Assembly (NCBI RefSeq): GCF_000474275.2 | Contig: NZ_ATAE01000035.1 | Span: 1 to 64,000 of the forward strand | Reading direction: 5' to 3' | From: Alkalihalophilus marmarensis DSM 21297 | Lineage (GTDB): Bacteria; Bacillota; Bacilli; Bacillales; Bacillaceae_D | Length of the DNA: 64,000 nt | Shown: one piece after another, positions 10,504 to 19,334 of the stretch | Layout: the number at the start of each line of letters is the position of its first letter | How positions within the stretch are numbered: the first letter of the stretch is position 1 | The notes under the pieces: generated by a model | The model's input: the letters and a program-made list of their open reading frames with translations, nothing else | What the model was told of the DNA's origin: nothing | Database searches by the model: none | Program-made: the position numbers and the translations under genes

Positions 10504-12174
10504 CTATACCGGCGTAACCGAAGAATCAAGAGTTGTACTTGCTGGAATAACTGCTTCCTCTGTCTCAACCGCTTCTAAAGCAAGATCTAACACTTCATCT
10601 AAATGAGTGACTGCAACAATCTCAATGCCCTTTACCTCTTGCAAGATTGCTTGTTCGTTTTCTTTAGGGATAATCACGGTTGTGGCACCGGCAAGCTTAG
10701 CCGCTTCTACCTTGGCTACCACTCCTCCGATCGGCTTAACCGAGCCATGGATCCCAAGCTCTCCTGTCATCGCTACAGTATTTTTTATTTTTTGCTTTTG
10801 AATGGCAGAGAAAATACCAGTGGCGATGGCGATTCCGGCAGACGGGCCATCAACAGGTCCTCCTCCTGGAAAGTTCACATGGACATCATAATCCTGAGTG
10901 GGGATGCCCATTCTTCTAAGAACCGTTACGACATTTTCCACAGAGCCTTTAGCCATACTCTTTCTTCTTATTGAACGCATTTGATTGCCTGTACTTTCTT
11001 CCTCTGCAATACCTGTTATATTTACCGTTCCTTTGCCAGGGTTATCGATCACATTCACTTCAATTTCAAGCAAGGCGCCCATATTCGGTCCAAATACTGC
11101 AAGACCATTCACTAACCCTACCGCTGAATCTTCGTGAATCTTTCGCTCCGGACGAGGTGTAAGCTGACTGGCATGCAGCACCCATTCTACATCACGCAGT
11201 GTGACTTCTTCTCGCCCTTCTGAGGTCGCGACACCAGAAGCGATTTGAACAATATTTACAGCTTCACGTCCATTTGTTGCATATTTAGCGATTCTCTCTA
11301 GTGCACTTTCTTCTGCTTTAAAAGAAAGTTTATTAATCGCTTTTTGAGCAATCAAGATAATTTCCTGTGGCTTTAAGGCACGGAAATACACTTCAAGACA
11401 TCTTGATCTGATGGCCGGAGGCAGCTCTTGGGGTGTTCTTGTTGTTGCACCGATCATTCTAAAATCTGCCGGCAGTCCTTTTTGAAAAATCTCATGAATA
11501 TGTTTTGGAATTTGCTGATTTTCTTCACTATAATACGCACTCTCTAGGAATACTTTACGATCTTCCAGCACTTTTAATAATTTATTCAGCTGAATGGAAT
11601 GAAGCTCACCAATTTCATCAATAAATAATACCCCGCCATGAGCCTTCGTCACAGCTCCGTGCTTAGGCTGGGGAATTCCGGCTTGTCCCATCGCTCCTGC
11701 TCCTTGATAAATCGGATCATGAACCGATCCAATTAACGGATCAGCAATTCCTCTTTCATCAAATCTTGCTGTGGTTCCATCTAATTCAATGAACACAGCA
11801 TCTTGACGAAATGGGGATTGGCTGTTCTTTTTTGCCTCTTCTAATACTAAACGTGCAGCAGCTGTCTTACCGACACCAGGCGGTCCATATACAATAACGT
11901 GTTGAGGATTTGGTCCGCATAACGCCGCACGCAATGACCTGATTCCTTCTTCCTGCCCCACAATATCATCAAAACTGATCGGTCTTACTTTCTCCGATAG
12001 AGGTTCGCTCAACTGAATTTCTCTCATCTTTCTTAATTGTTCCATCTCTTTTTTTGAATCTCTATCAATGGTCACACGTTGGTTGCGTTGAGTTTTTAAC
12101 AAATTCCAAAAGTACACCCCGATAATCACGCCAAACACTAACTGAATGATTAAAGCAATACCTGTCCAATTCAT
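10504..12174 (-). CDS. lonB: LonB, sporulation-associated ATP-dependent protease
   Basis: Membrane-anchored Lon homologue. The 556-aa protein starts MNWTGIALIIQLVFGVIIGV, a single membrane helix in place of the Lon N-domain, followed by an AAA+ module (Walker [14 protein letters not shown], Walker B GGVLFIDEIGEL) and a Lon protease domain with Ser in VDGPSAGIAIATG and Lys in GGVVAKVEAAKLAG. In B. subtilis LonB is made in the forespore. Start at 12174 is chosen for AGGAGG 7 nt upstream. It has its own 230-nt upstream region after clpX's terminator, and a 200-nt gap before lonA. Confidence 0.95.
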   Translation of the reverse strand: MNWTGIALIIQLVFGVIIGVYFWNLLKTQRNQRVTIDRDSKKEMEQLRKMREIQLSEPLSEKVRPISFDDIVGQEEGIRSLRAALCGPNPQHVIVYGPPGVGKTAAARLVLEEAKKNSQSPFRQDAVFIELDGTTARFDERGIADPLIGSVHDPIYQGAGAMGQAGIPQPKHGAVTKAHGGVLFIDEIGELHSIQLNKLLKVLEDRKVFLESAYYSEENQQIPKHIHEIFQKGLPADFRMIGATTRTPQELPPAIRSRCLEVYFRALKPQEIILIAQKAINKLSFKAEESALERIAKYATNGREAVNIVQIASGVATSEGREEVTLRDVEWVLHASQLTPRPERKIHEDSAVGLVNGLAVFGPNMGALLEIEVNVIDNPGKGTVNITGIAEEESTGNQMRSIRRKSMAKGSVENVVTVLRRMGIPTQDYDVHVNFPGGGPVDGPSAGIAIATGIFSAIQKQKIKNTVAMTGELGIHGSVKPIGGVVAKVEAAKLAGATTVIIPKENEQAILQEVKGIEIVAVTHLDEVLDLALEAVETEEAVIPASTTLDSSVTPV

Positions 12175-12360
12175 CCTGTAACCTCCTGATGTCGTCATAA
12201 ATTGTTTTTCTGATTAGAATGTTCTTCTCAGTTAAATTGTCTTTTTACTTTAAATTGATTTGTTGCTTAATTTGTTTTTATTAGTATGACCGACAACAAC
12301 GACACTAACCACAAAACTCATTACTTCTATAAATTCATGCAGGAAGGCTGAGATTACAAT

Positions 12361-12394
12361 ATAAAAAAACACATCTCCTCATTGGGAGATGTGT
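12361..12394 (-). terminator. Terminator downstream of clpX
   Basis: Minus-strand stem ACACATCTCCC/GGAGATGTGT (10 bp, 5-nt loop) followed by seven T residues; it begins about 10 nt after the clpX stop. Confidence 0.85.
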
Positions 12395-12404
12395 TTAAGA
12401 AGCA

Positions 12405-13679
12405 TTAAGCACTTTCCTTAGGCTCTTCTTTAGACAGCGAAATTTCAGTACCATCTTCTGTTTTTAAGATTGGCAGTGCATTTTCAGTGATGCATTTATC
12501 ATGAATCACACATGTTACAACATCGGAACGCGAAGGAAGGTCAAACATTACATCTAGCATGATTCCCTCAATAATCGAACGAAGGCCACGGGCTCCTGTT
12601 TTACGCTCGATCGCTTTTTTCGCAATTTCCACTAATGCCTCATCAGTGAACTCTAATTCAACATCATCAAGCTCAAGCAATTTTTGGTATTGCTTTACTA
12701 AAGCATTTTTAGGCTTCGTCAGAATCTCAACAAGAGCATCTGTATCAAGCGGCTCAAGACTTGAGATAACCGGAAGACGGCCGATAAATTCTGGGATCAG
12801 ACCAAAGCGCAGAAGATCTTCTGGTAATACTTTGCTTAGGTATTCGCCTGGCTTTAATTCTTCTTGCTTCACTTCTGAACCAAAACCGATCACCTTTTTA
12901 CCTAAACGGCGTTTGATAATCTGCTCGATTCCATCAAATGCTCCGCCGCAGATGAACAATACATTCGTTGTATCAATTTGAATAAATTCTTGATGAGGAT
13001 GCTTACGTCCGCCTTGAGGAGGAACGCTTGCTGTTGTTCCTTCAAGGATCTTCAGTAATGCTTGCTGCACACCTTCACCTGAAACATCTCTTGTAATCGA
13101 TGGATTTTCAGATTTGCGAGCTACTTTATCAATCTCATCAATATAGATAATTCCTTTTTCTGCTTTCTCCACATCATAGTCAGCAGCTTGAATTAATTTA
13201 AGTAAGATGTTCTCGACATCTTCCCCTACATAACCTGCTTCTGTAAGCGATGTTGCATCAGCAATCGCGAAAGGAACATTTAGAATGCGTGCTAATGTCT
13301 GAGCAAGAAGAGTTTTCCCGCTTCCTGTCGGTCCAATCATCGCGATATTACTTTTAGCCAGCTCCACTTCTTCAGAGCGGTTCATGGAGTTAATACGCTT
13401 ATAGTGATTGTAAACAGCGACTGAGAGCGACTTCTTCGCTTGATCTTGACCAATTACATAATCATCTAAGATTTGACGGATCTCTTGAGGCTTAGGAACC
13501 TCTTGGAATTCAACTTCCTCTTCACCGCCAAGCTCCTCTTCTACGATTTCTGTGCAAAGTTCAATACATTCATCACATATATACACACCAGGACCTGCAA
13601 CTAACTTACGGACCTGATCTTGAGTTTTTCCACAAAAAGAACATTTAAGCTGTCCTTTATCTTCATTAAATTTAAACAT
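12405..13679 (-). CDS. clpX: ATP-dependent Clp protease ATP-binding subunit ClpX
   Basis: AAA+ unfoldase that feeds substrates to ClpP. In the 424-aa protein the N-terminal zinc-binding domain has C13, C16, C35 and C38 (CSFC...CDEC); Walker A is [12 protein letters not shown], Walker [12 protein letters not shown], pore loop region GYVGEDVE, and the ClpP-docking loop IGFGSE. The start at 13679 has GAGGGGTGA 7-10 nt upstream, which excludes 13 extra upstream codons. A possible extended -10 (TGGTAAAAT, 13699-13707) lies very close upstream. clpX is separated from tig by an unusually long 530-nt gap. Confidence 0.97.
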   Translation of the reverse strand: MFKFNEDKGQLKCSFCGKTQDQVRKLVAGPGVYICDECIELCTEIVEEELGGEEEVEFQEVPKPQEIRQILDDYVIGQDQAKKSLSVAVYNHYKRINSMNRSEEVELAKSNIAMIGPTGSGKTLLAQTLARILNVPFAIADATSLTEAGYVGEDVENILLKLIQAADYDVEKAEKGIIYIDEIDKVARKSENPSITRDVSGEGVQQALLKILEGTTASVPPQGGRKHPHQEFIQIDTTNVLFICGGAFDGIEQIIKRRLGKKVIGFGSEVKQEELKPGEYLSKVLPEDLLRFGLIPEFIGRLPVISSLEPLDTDALVEILTKPKNALVKQYQKLLELDDVELEFTDEALVEIAKKAIERKTGARGLRSIIEGIMLDVMFDLPSRSDVVTCVIHDKCITENALPILKTEDGTEISLSKEEPKESA

Positions 13680-14145
13680 CAAATCACCCCTCACGAATAT
13701 TTTACCATCAAGTGTCATCTTTTGCCTATTGATGACCCTTCATGGAGAGTTATACACGACGTAAATGAAAGTATGATGGGCATGGTTCATTAGCTTCGTC
13801 AAGCCATTGTAACACATAACCCGTAAAACCCGTTAAAAAAAGCTCTGCTGCTATGTACAAATAATTCAAACTACTTACTTTATCATGCTGACAAGTTCTT
13901 TCTTTATTTAGTTTATGTGTGGATTTAGTATACATTCAAGATTCACCCTAAAAAATCCTCTTTCTTCATTCAAACTTTCTTCGTTCAACGTTTTAAAGAA
14001 TGATACGATTTTCACCTTAGGAGAATATTGATCTGACGAGTATACACGTATGGATTACTTGAAGCGCTACATACATCTTGTTCATAAGAGATTAGAAACA
14101 TACCTCACAACGGACAGATTTCTTAGAAGTCTTTTAAATGAGATA
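13680..14145. other. Long clpX-tig intergenic region with weak small ORFs
   Basis: I see no confident gene. The minus strand holds a 61-codon ORF (13750-13935) with one hydrophobic segment (LYIAAELFLTGFTGYVLQWL) and an AGGGTG 7-8 nt before its ATG; this is weak support. The plus strand holds an ATG-started 48-codon ORF near 14050 lacking a usable ribosome site. The right end carries the tig terminator and the left end the probable clpX promoter. No repeat or RNA fold stood out. Confidence 0.35.
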
Positions 14146-14176
14146 AAGACAAGGCACAAATTGTGCGCCTTGTCTT
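14146..14176 (-). terminator. Terminator-like hairpin downstream of tig
   Basis: AAGACAAGG/CCTTGTCTT stem with an inner CACA/TGTG helix, about 35 nt after the tig stop. The following minus-strand run (TTTATCTCATTT) is only moderately T-rich. Confidence 0.6.
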
Positions 14177-14210
14177 ATTTATCACCTTTTGATTAAACTC
14201 AAACCTAAAG

Positions 14211-15503
14211 TTATGCTTTTTTGCTGTTTTCAACAAGCAGTTCAACAGCTTTTTGGATTTTAAGGTCGCCTTTAATGCCTTCAGTTCCGCCTTGCGCAGC
14301 GAAGATTGTTTTTAATTCTTCAACAGAACGTTGGTACATTTCAGCCATTTTTTCTAGTTCAGCATCAACATCTGCATCTGTTGCTTCAATGTTTTCTGCA
14401 TTAGCAATTGCTTCTAGAGTAAGGTTAATGCGTACACGTTTTTCTGCATCTTTTTTGAACTGCTCACGCATCGCTTCCTCATCTTGACCAGCGAATTGGT
14501 AGTACATTTCAAGGTTCATACCTTGCATTTGCAGGCGTTGTTCGAACTCTTGAAGCATGCGGTCTGTTTCAGTTGTTACCATAGCTTCTGGAATGTCAAC
14601 TGTAGCATTTTCAGCTGCTTTTTCAACTAGAGTGTCACGGATTTCAGTGTCAGCCGCTTGCTCTTTTTCTTTTTGAAGCTTATCTTTGATTTCTTTTTTA
14701 AGCTCATCAAGAGTTTCTACATTTTCATTTGCATCTTTAGCAAACTCATCGTCAAGTGCAGGTAACTCTTTACGCTTAATATCGTGTACTTTCACTTTGA
14801 ATGTAGCAGCTTTACCAGCTAGATCTTCAGCATGGTATTCTTCTGGGAAGTTTACTTCTACATCTTTTTCGTCTCCAGCTTTAAGACCAACTAATTGCTC
14901 TTCAAATCCAGGGATGAATTGGTTTGAACCAATTTCAAGTGAATAGTTTTCAGCTTGTCCGCCTTCAAAAGCAGCGCCGTCAACGAAACCTTCAAAGTCG
15001 ATAACAGCAGTATCGCCGTTTTCGATTGCGCCGTCTTCAACAACAACTAGTTCAGCATGACGATTTTGAAGCTGAGTAAGTTCTGCTTCTACATCCTCAT
15101 CTGTTACTGTTGTATCTTGCTCTTCTACTTCAAGACCTTTGTACTCGCCTAGAGTAACTTCTGGCTTCACAACAACTTTAGCAGTGAAAACAAGGTTGCT
15201 TCCTTTTTCCATTGTTTCGATATCGATCTCAGGACGATCTACAGGCTCAATGTTTGTCTCATCGATTGCTGCAGCATACGCTTCTGGCAGAAGAATATCT
15301 AATGCATCTTGATATAGAGCTTCTACACCAAATTGTTTTTCAAATAAAGAACGAGGTACTTTTCCTTTACGGAATCCTGGTACGTTTACTTTCTTTGCTA
15401 CCTTTTTGAATGCAGCATCAAGTGCAGCATCTACTTTCTCTGCTTCAACATCAATTGTTAAAACGCCTTCGTTTCCTTCTAACTTTTCCCATTTTGCAGT
15501 CAT
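14211..15503 (-). CDS. tig: Trigger factor, ribosome-bound chaperone and peptidyl-prolyl isomerase
   Basis: Binds ribosomal protein L23 near the exit tunnel and assists folding of nascent chains. The 430-aa protein has the N-terminal ribosome-binding domain with signature [14 protein letters not shown] (about residues 34-47), an FKBP-type isomerase domain at about 160-245 ([28 protein letters not shown]), and a C-terminal helical substrate-binding domain. The start at 15503 is given by GGAGGG 8 nt upstream; the open frame extends 30 codons further but that stretch holds the promoter leader. Highly acidic composition is usual for the family. Confidence 0.97.
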   Translation of the reverse strand: MTAKWEKLEGNEGVLTIDVEAEKVDAALDAAFKKVAKKVNVPGFRKGKVPRSLFEKQFGVEALYQDALDILLPEAYAAAIDETNIEPVDRPEIDIETMEKGSNLVFTAKVVVKPEVTLGEYKGLEVEEQDTTVTDEDVEAELTQLQNRHAELVVVEDGAIENGDTAVIDFEGFVDGAAFEGGQAENYSLEIGSNQFIPGFEEQLVGLKAGDEKDVEVNFPEEYHAEDLAGKAATFKVKVHDIKRKELPALDDEFAKDANENVETLDELKKEIKDKLQKEKEQAADTEIRDTLVEKAAENATVDIPEAMVTTETDRMLQEFEQRLQMQGMNLEMYYQFAGQDEEAMREQFKKDAEKRVRINLTLEAIANAENIEATDADVDAELEKMAEMYQRSVEELKTIFAAQGGTEGIKGDLKIQKAVELLVENSKKA

Positions 15504-15578
15504 AACTCTTTCCCTCCAACTATACACATGTTCGCAATGCGAACGATTTTTATACTGTTCATGATTTACAACCATTCT

Positions 15579-15606
15579 ATTATAACATAACACTATGTGT
15601 TTTCAA
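15579..15606 (-). promoter_or_regulatory. Sigma-A promoter of tig
   Basis: TTGAAA, 16-nt spacer and TATAAT preceded by TG (extended -10) on the minus strand. Predicted start near 15571; the roughly 70-nt leader contains the perfect palindrome GTTCGCAATGCGAAC at 15530-15544. Confidence 0.75.
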
Positions 15607-15672
15607 ATCAATCTTGTTTTGATTATCCCCTTGACTAAAATCTACTTTTTAGTGATGCGGTCTACCCATCTT

Positions 15673-16740
15673 TTATTGCATAAAATGAGTATATGCCTCA
15701 AATACTTTTTCTTCTAGTTTAGCAACTTCTCTAGCTCTTTTTTCTAATGCATCATCATCAGTACTATACAAATCGGCTATTTCACTGATCGATTCATCAA
15801 GCCCAAGTCTCTCACTTGCAAGAAAGTGATAAACGGCAGCCCATAAAGAAGCATTTTCAGGGGTCGGAATAAATGGATACCAGGCAAATAAATGCAAACC
15901 GCCAATTTGTTCAGCCATCTCTTTTAATAGAGGATCTTTATGCTCTAAGCTGTCTTGCAGCGCCTCTTTTACTTCTACAGCAAAAGGCTGCTCATTCACT
16001 GCTTTTAATTGACTAGGGATGACTTTTTGTTCTTTTTTAGATTTTTTAATATAGACTTCTGCGTGGTAGTTCTTTGTATGTAAAATCTCTAAGGCAAAGC
16101 TTCGCAGCAGCCAATCTTTTTGTGAATCTTCTATGTATGTAACTAACACTTCCAAGGCATCCTTATATGGGCGATCCTTTAAAACCTGCAAGGCCTTCCA
16201 CTGTATCTCAATCGAACCGCTTTTTAAATCATTGCTTATTTCTTGGATGACAGATTGCTCATCATCTTGACTTTCATTCATCGTTTCGTCATCAATATTT
16301 GCAAGTAATACAGAATCATCGATCATCTGTCTGCTGAAATGAAGCAGCTGATAAAACGATTCAGCAAATTGAGCAGGCACATTATTTTCACTCAAAACTG
16401 CTTCTAGCATATCTACTACTTCTTGATAGTGACCTAATTGTACCAACAAAGAAATATGTACTTGAAGATTATCGTAATATTCCCCAATTCCTTCATTTAA
16501 AAGAGCACTCGTATGAGTAACCGCTTCTTCTAATCTACCAAGCTCCACAAGACTCAATACTTTTCCAAATCTTACTTGCGGGTGATCTGGTTCATATTGC
16601 TCTGCTGTAAGGAAATGATTATAAGCTGCCGTTGCATCCTTCGCTTTTAGAGCATCCATTCCCTTTTCAATTAAGCGCTTAACAAGACCTGGGTATAAGA
16701 TTACATTTGTATCTTTTTTATTCGTTTTTTTGCCGTCCAT
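15673..16740 (-). CDS. ysoA: Tetratricopeptide-repeat protein (YsoA-like)
   Basis: Function unknown. The 355-aa protein has TPR-type helical pairs at about residues 15-120 (MDALKAKDATAAYNHFLTAE, KVLSLVELGRLEEAVTHTSA, LVQLGHYQEVVDMLEAVLSE), and a C-terminal region of about 200 residues with HEAT-like helices. It sits immediately upstream of tig in the same direction, as does ysoA in B. subtilis, and may be a scaffold. The start is set by GTGGAG 9 nt before the ATG. The gap to tig holds the tig promoter and no clear terminator. Confidence 0.85.
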   Translation of the reverse strand: MDGKKTNKKDTNVILYPGLVKRLIEKGMDALKAKDATAAYNHFLTAEQYEPDHPQVRFGKVLSLVELGRLEEAVTHTSALLNEGIGEYYDNLQVHISLLVQLGHYQEVVDMLEAVLSENNVPAQFAESFYQLLHFSRQMIDDSVLLANIDDETMNESQDDEQSVIQEISNDLKSGSIEIQWKALQVLKDRPYKDALEVLVTYIEDSQKDWLLRSFALEILHTKNYHAEVYIKKSKKEQKVIPSQLKAVNEQPFAVEVKEALQDSLEHKDPLLKEMAEQIGGLHLFAWYPFIPTPENASLWAAVYHFLASERLGLDESISEIADLYSTDDDALEKRAREVAKLEEKVFEAYTHFMQ

Positions 16741-16933
16741 GGAATCGCTCCACTCTTTTTGACATGTTGCTTACTATTCTGTGTTTACTAGCATTAACCA
16801 TTTATTTTAAGTTATTCTTTTCAGTTTATCAGCTTGATCCCTGAATTACAACGAGAACAGACCTTTAGGAGCATTCAGAAAAAACATCCCTACCAATATT
16901 TTAAAAACAAACGAGTCATTTGACCTATTTTCT

Positions 16934-16963
16934 TTGACAAACACCCCTGTCTAAATTCATAAT
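16934..16963 (+). promoter_or_regulatory. Sigma-A promoter of the HemAT gene
   Basis: Perfect TTGACA, 18-nt spacer, CATAAT (5/6). Predicted start near 16970, about 65 nt before the ATG. I looked for a sigma-D motility promoter here and did not find a good match. Confidence 0.65.
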
Positions 16964-17034
16964 GATTATACATTAAATAAATAAAACTTGTACGAGTTGT
17001 ATAAATAAGACTCGTGCATAAGGGAGATGGACAA

Positions 17035-18339
17035 ATGGTTTTCCCATTTAAAACGAAAAAATCCGATTACAAACCAAGCTTTACAATCAATACAGGACTG
17101 CCTCATACAATCAAAGATAAAGAAATAGATATGCGCATGGCCTATATGGGATTTACAACACAAAGTACAGAGCACTTGCAGGAGTTGCAGGCGTTTGTTG
17201 ATGAACATGCAGATGCTCTTTTAGAAGCAACATTAGATCATGTGTATTCTTTTCCACACTTAAAGAAGATAGCTGAAACACATTCAACTAGAGAGCGGCT
17301 TAAAGGGGTTTTTCTTTATTATTTAAAAAACGTTGTAGAAGGGGATGTATCCTTAGAAGATATAAGAAAGAAACAAAAAGTAGGAAGTGTTCATAATAAT
17401 AGTGACCTTCCGATTGCGTGGTTTTTAGCAACGTATCAAGTCTTTTTACAATTAATCATTCCACAGCTGGTATCGAACTTTTTTAAGGAACCAGATAAAT
17501 TAACAAATTACATTCTTGCTTTAACAGGGCGATTTAATTTTGATTCTCAATTAATTGTTGAGGAGTATCTTCAATCAAAAATGAGACAGCTAAACGATTT
17601 ACACGAGTCAAATCAAGTCTTGCAGCAAGAACTCTTATCTATTAGCCAGGAACTCGCATCAACGATTAACAAAACAGAGGCATCAACTACTTCAACGACT
17701 CACAAAGCGAAGCAAATAGGATTAGAAACAGACAATACGGTGAAATCGAGTCAGAATTTACAAGGTCTGCTACATAAAAATGTAAATGATGTAAACAGCA
17801 TGTTCACTACTTTTGAAATGTTAGAAGAACAAGTCATACAAACGATCACTCAAACAGATCAATTAAAAGACATCTCAAAAAACATTATGAAAATGACGAA
17901 CGAAATCGAAACAATCTCTGACCAAACGAATCTATTAGCATTAAATGCTTCTATTGAAGCTGCTAGAGCAGGAGAACATGGAAAGGGTTTTTCAGTCGTA
18001 GCGCACGAAGTTAGAAAGCTTGCTGAACAATCTAAAGAAATGAGCAGCTCCATTTCACACTTAATTAATGATAGTAACAAAACGATCCAAGCTCTCGTCT
18101 CGCAAATGACGACAATGAATACCGCAAGATCAGGTTCTAGTGAAAAGATGACGACTGTTAAATATGGTCTTGAAACCGTTCAAATGGAAATGGAACATTA
18201 CATTGAATTATTTAAGAAAAATAAAGAAGATGTTGACTACGTGATCTCTTCTATAGAGCATATTCACGAGACGGCCCATGAAATGGCTTCGCTCAGTTCT
18301 GAGCTTCAACAAAAAGCAGAGGAAATTAAATCAAAGTAA
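17035..18339 (+). CDS. hemAT: Globin-coupled methyl-accepting chemotaxis protein (HemAT-type oxygen sensor)
   Basis: Soluble aerotaxis receptor that binds O2 at haem and signals to CheA/CheW. The 434-aa protein (HemAT of B. subtilis is 432 aa) has a protoglobin domain at about residues 35-190, with the likely proximal haem ligand H120 in [20 protein letters not shown], and no transmembrane helix. The C-terminal signalling domain carries the receptor hairpin tip [20 protein letters not shown] followed by [19 protein letters not shown] choose ATG 17035, with GGGAG 8 nt upstream; a GTG at 17014 is upstream of that site. No chemotaxis genes are adjacent; the gene interrupts the ysoA-leuD neighbourhood. 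Confidence 0.93.
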   Translation: MVFPFKTKKSDYKPSFTINTGLPHTIKDKEIDMRMAYMGFTTQSTEHLQELQAFVDEHADALLEATLDHVYSFPHLKKIAETHSTRERLKGVFLYYLKNVVEGDVSLEDIRKKQKVGSVHNNSDLPIAWFLATYQVFLQLIIPQLVSNFFKEPDKLTNYILALTGRFNFDSQLIVEEYLQSKMRQLNDLHESNQVLQQELLSISQELASTINKTEASTTSTTHKAKQIGLETDNTVKSSQNLQGLLHKNVNDVNSMFTTFEMLEEQVIQTITQTDQLKDISKNIMKMTNEIETISDQTNLLALNASIEAARAGEHGKGFSVVAHEVRKLAEQSKEMSSSISHLINDSNKTIQALVSQMTTMNTARSGSSEKMTTVKYGLETVQMEMEHYIELFKKNKEDVDYVISSIEHIHETAHEMASLSSELQQKAEEIKSK

Positions 18340-18388
18340 AAGTAAACGGATGAAGGATAAAGGACAACATTTAAGATGCGGCCTAAAG

Positions 18389-18510
18389 CGCCGCTACTGA
18401 AATATGCTTCGCTTTTCGTGGGGAGCTTGTGAACTTCCTCGGGCTTTTGCCCTGTGGGATCTCACTCCTGCTCTAGTTCCCACAGAAGTCTTCACATATT
18501 TCATCCGCTA
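18389..18510. repeat. Dispersed structured palindromic repeat of the Bacillus type
   Basis: About 120 nt bounded by GAAATATG (18399-18406) and CATATTTC (18495-18502), with nested hairpins GGGCttttGCCC (18441-18452) and TGTGGGA/TCCCACA (18453-18459 and 18478-18484). The order of elements (TTCGTGGGGAGC..., TTCCTCGGGC..., GTGGGATCTCAC..., TTCCCACAGAAGTC) matches repeats I recall as abundant in intergenic regions of several Bacillaceae. It lies 50 nt after the HemAT gene. Only one clear copy is in the window. Function is unknown. Confidence 0.7.
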
Positions 18511-18585
18511 AGTTTCTCTACTGTTCTGAAGTGTAGTAGAAATTTGGTTAATTTAGCTTAACTAAATACTTATTATTATATTTTT

Positions 18586-18626
18586 CACAGTAAAAAAGCA
18601 CCTGGAAAAGGTGCTTTTTTACTGTG
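18586..18626. terminator. Bidirectional terminator between hemAT and leuD
   Basis: Perfect inverted repeat CACAGTAAAAAAGCACCT with a 5-nt centre; both arms contain A6/T6 tracts so it can act on either strand. Confidence 0.85.
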
Positions 18627-18644
18627 AGGGGGAGTAACTAAACA

Positions 18645-18720
18645 ATATTCTCGCTCCGTTGATTTAGCGGAAGGGCTGCGTCTATTTCAGGAGCGGCGAG
18701 TATGCTCTCTCCCAGCCCTT
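18645..18720 (-). repeat. GC-rich imperfect palindrome downstream of leuD
   Basis: On the minus strand AAGGGCTG (just after the leuD stop) pairs with CAGCCCTT about 45 nt later, and GCTCC/GGAGC arms flank CGTTGATTT-like sequence. There is no T-run, so it is a poor terminator by itself. Its GCTCCGTTGATTT motif resembles fragments of dispersed Bacillus repeats and may be a degenerate copy. Confidence 0.4.
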
Positions 18721-18728
18721 TTTCTTTC

Positions 18729-19322
18729 TTATACAGGCTGACCTGCCATTTTGTCTTCATACTCTTTGATTTTCCCGTCGTATTTCAGCGTTAAGCTGAT
18801 CTCATCCCAGCCATTTAGGAGCATTTCCTTCCAGTATGGGTCAATGGCAAAAGAAGTCTCAAAATCCTCTGATTGGATCGTTTGGTTTTCAAGATCTACG
18901 GTCAATCTTAATTCTTCGTTCTCCCCTTTTTGCAACAGCTGATAAACATCCTTTTCATCTAGTCTAATCGGAAGCATCCCGTTCTTTAAGCAGTTGTTAT
19001 AAAAAATATCGGCGAAATTAGGAGCGATCACGACTCTGAAGCCATAATCATGCAATGCCCAAGGTGCATGCTCACGAGACGAACCACAGCCAAAATTATG
19101 ACCTGCTACTAAAATAGTCGCTCCTTTTGCATGTGGTTGATTAAGCTCAAATTCTTCGTTTTCACTTCCATCTGCCTTAAAGCGCCAATCAAAAAATAAA
19201 AATTGACCAAATCCCGTACGTTCAACTCTTTTTAAGAATTGCTTAGGAATGATTTGATCCGTATCCACATTCACTCGGTTCATTGTTGCCGCCTTACCTT
19301 CATGCACTTTTAATGGTTCCAT
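18729..19322 (-). CDS. leuD: 3-Isopropylmalate dehydratase small subunit
   Basis: Forms isopropylmalate isomerase with LeuC (2- to 3-isopropylmalate) in leucine synthesis. The 197-aa aconitase swivel domain shows NVDTDQIIPKQFLKR near the N terminus and the substrate-binding loop GHNFGCGSSREHAPWAL. Last gene of the ilv-leu operon, 12 nt after leuC, with GGAGGG 9 nt before the ATG. Confidence 0.97.
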   Translation of the reverse strand: MEPLKVHEGKAATMNRVNVDTDQIIPKQFLKRVERTGFGQFLFFDWRFKADGSENEEFELNQPHAKGATILVAGHNFGCGSSREHAPWALHDYGFRVVIAPNFADIFYNNCLKNGMLPIRLDEKDVYQLLQKGENEELRLTVDLENQTIQSEDFETSFAIDPYWKEMLLNGWDEISLTLKYDGKIKEYEDKMAGQPV

Positions 19323-19334
19323 CCTATATCCCTC

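Noticed and set aside
12559-12981. 140-codon ORF antisense to clpX
   Set aside because: Ser/Arg-rich shadow translation opposite a conserved gene.
14050-14196. 48-codon plus-strand ORF in the clpX-tig gap
   Set aside because: No Shine-Dalgarno site at usable distance and it runs into the tig terminator hairpin.
18586-18626. Attachment site or CRISPR-like palindrome
   Set aside because: A single perfect hairpin with A/T tracts between two converging transcripts is a bidirectional terminator; no repeat-spacer array exists in the window.
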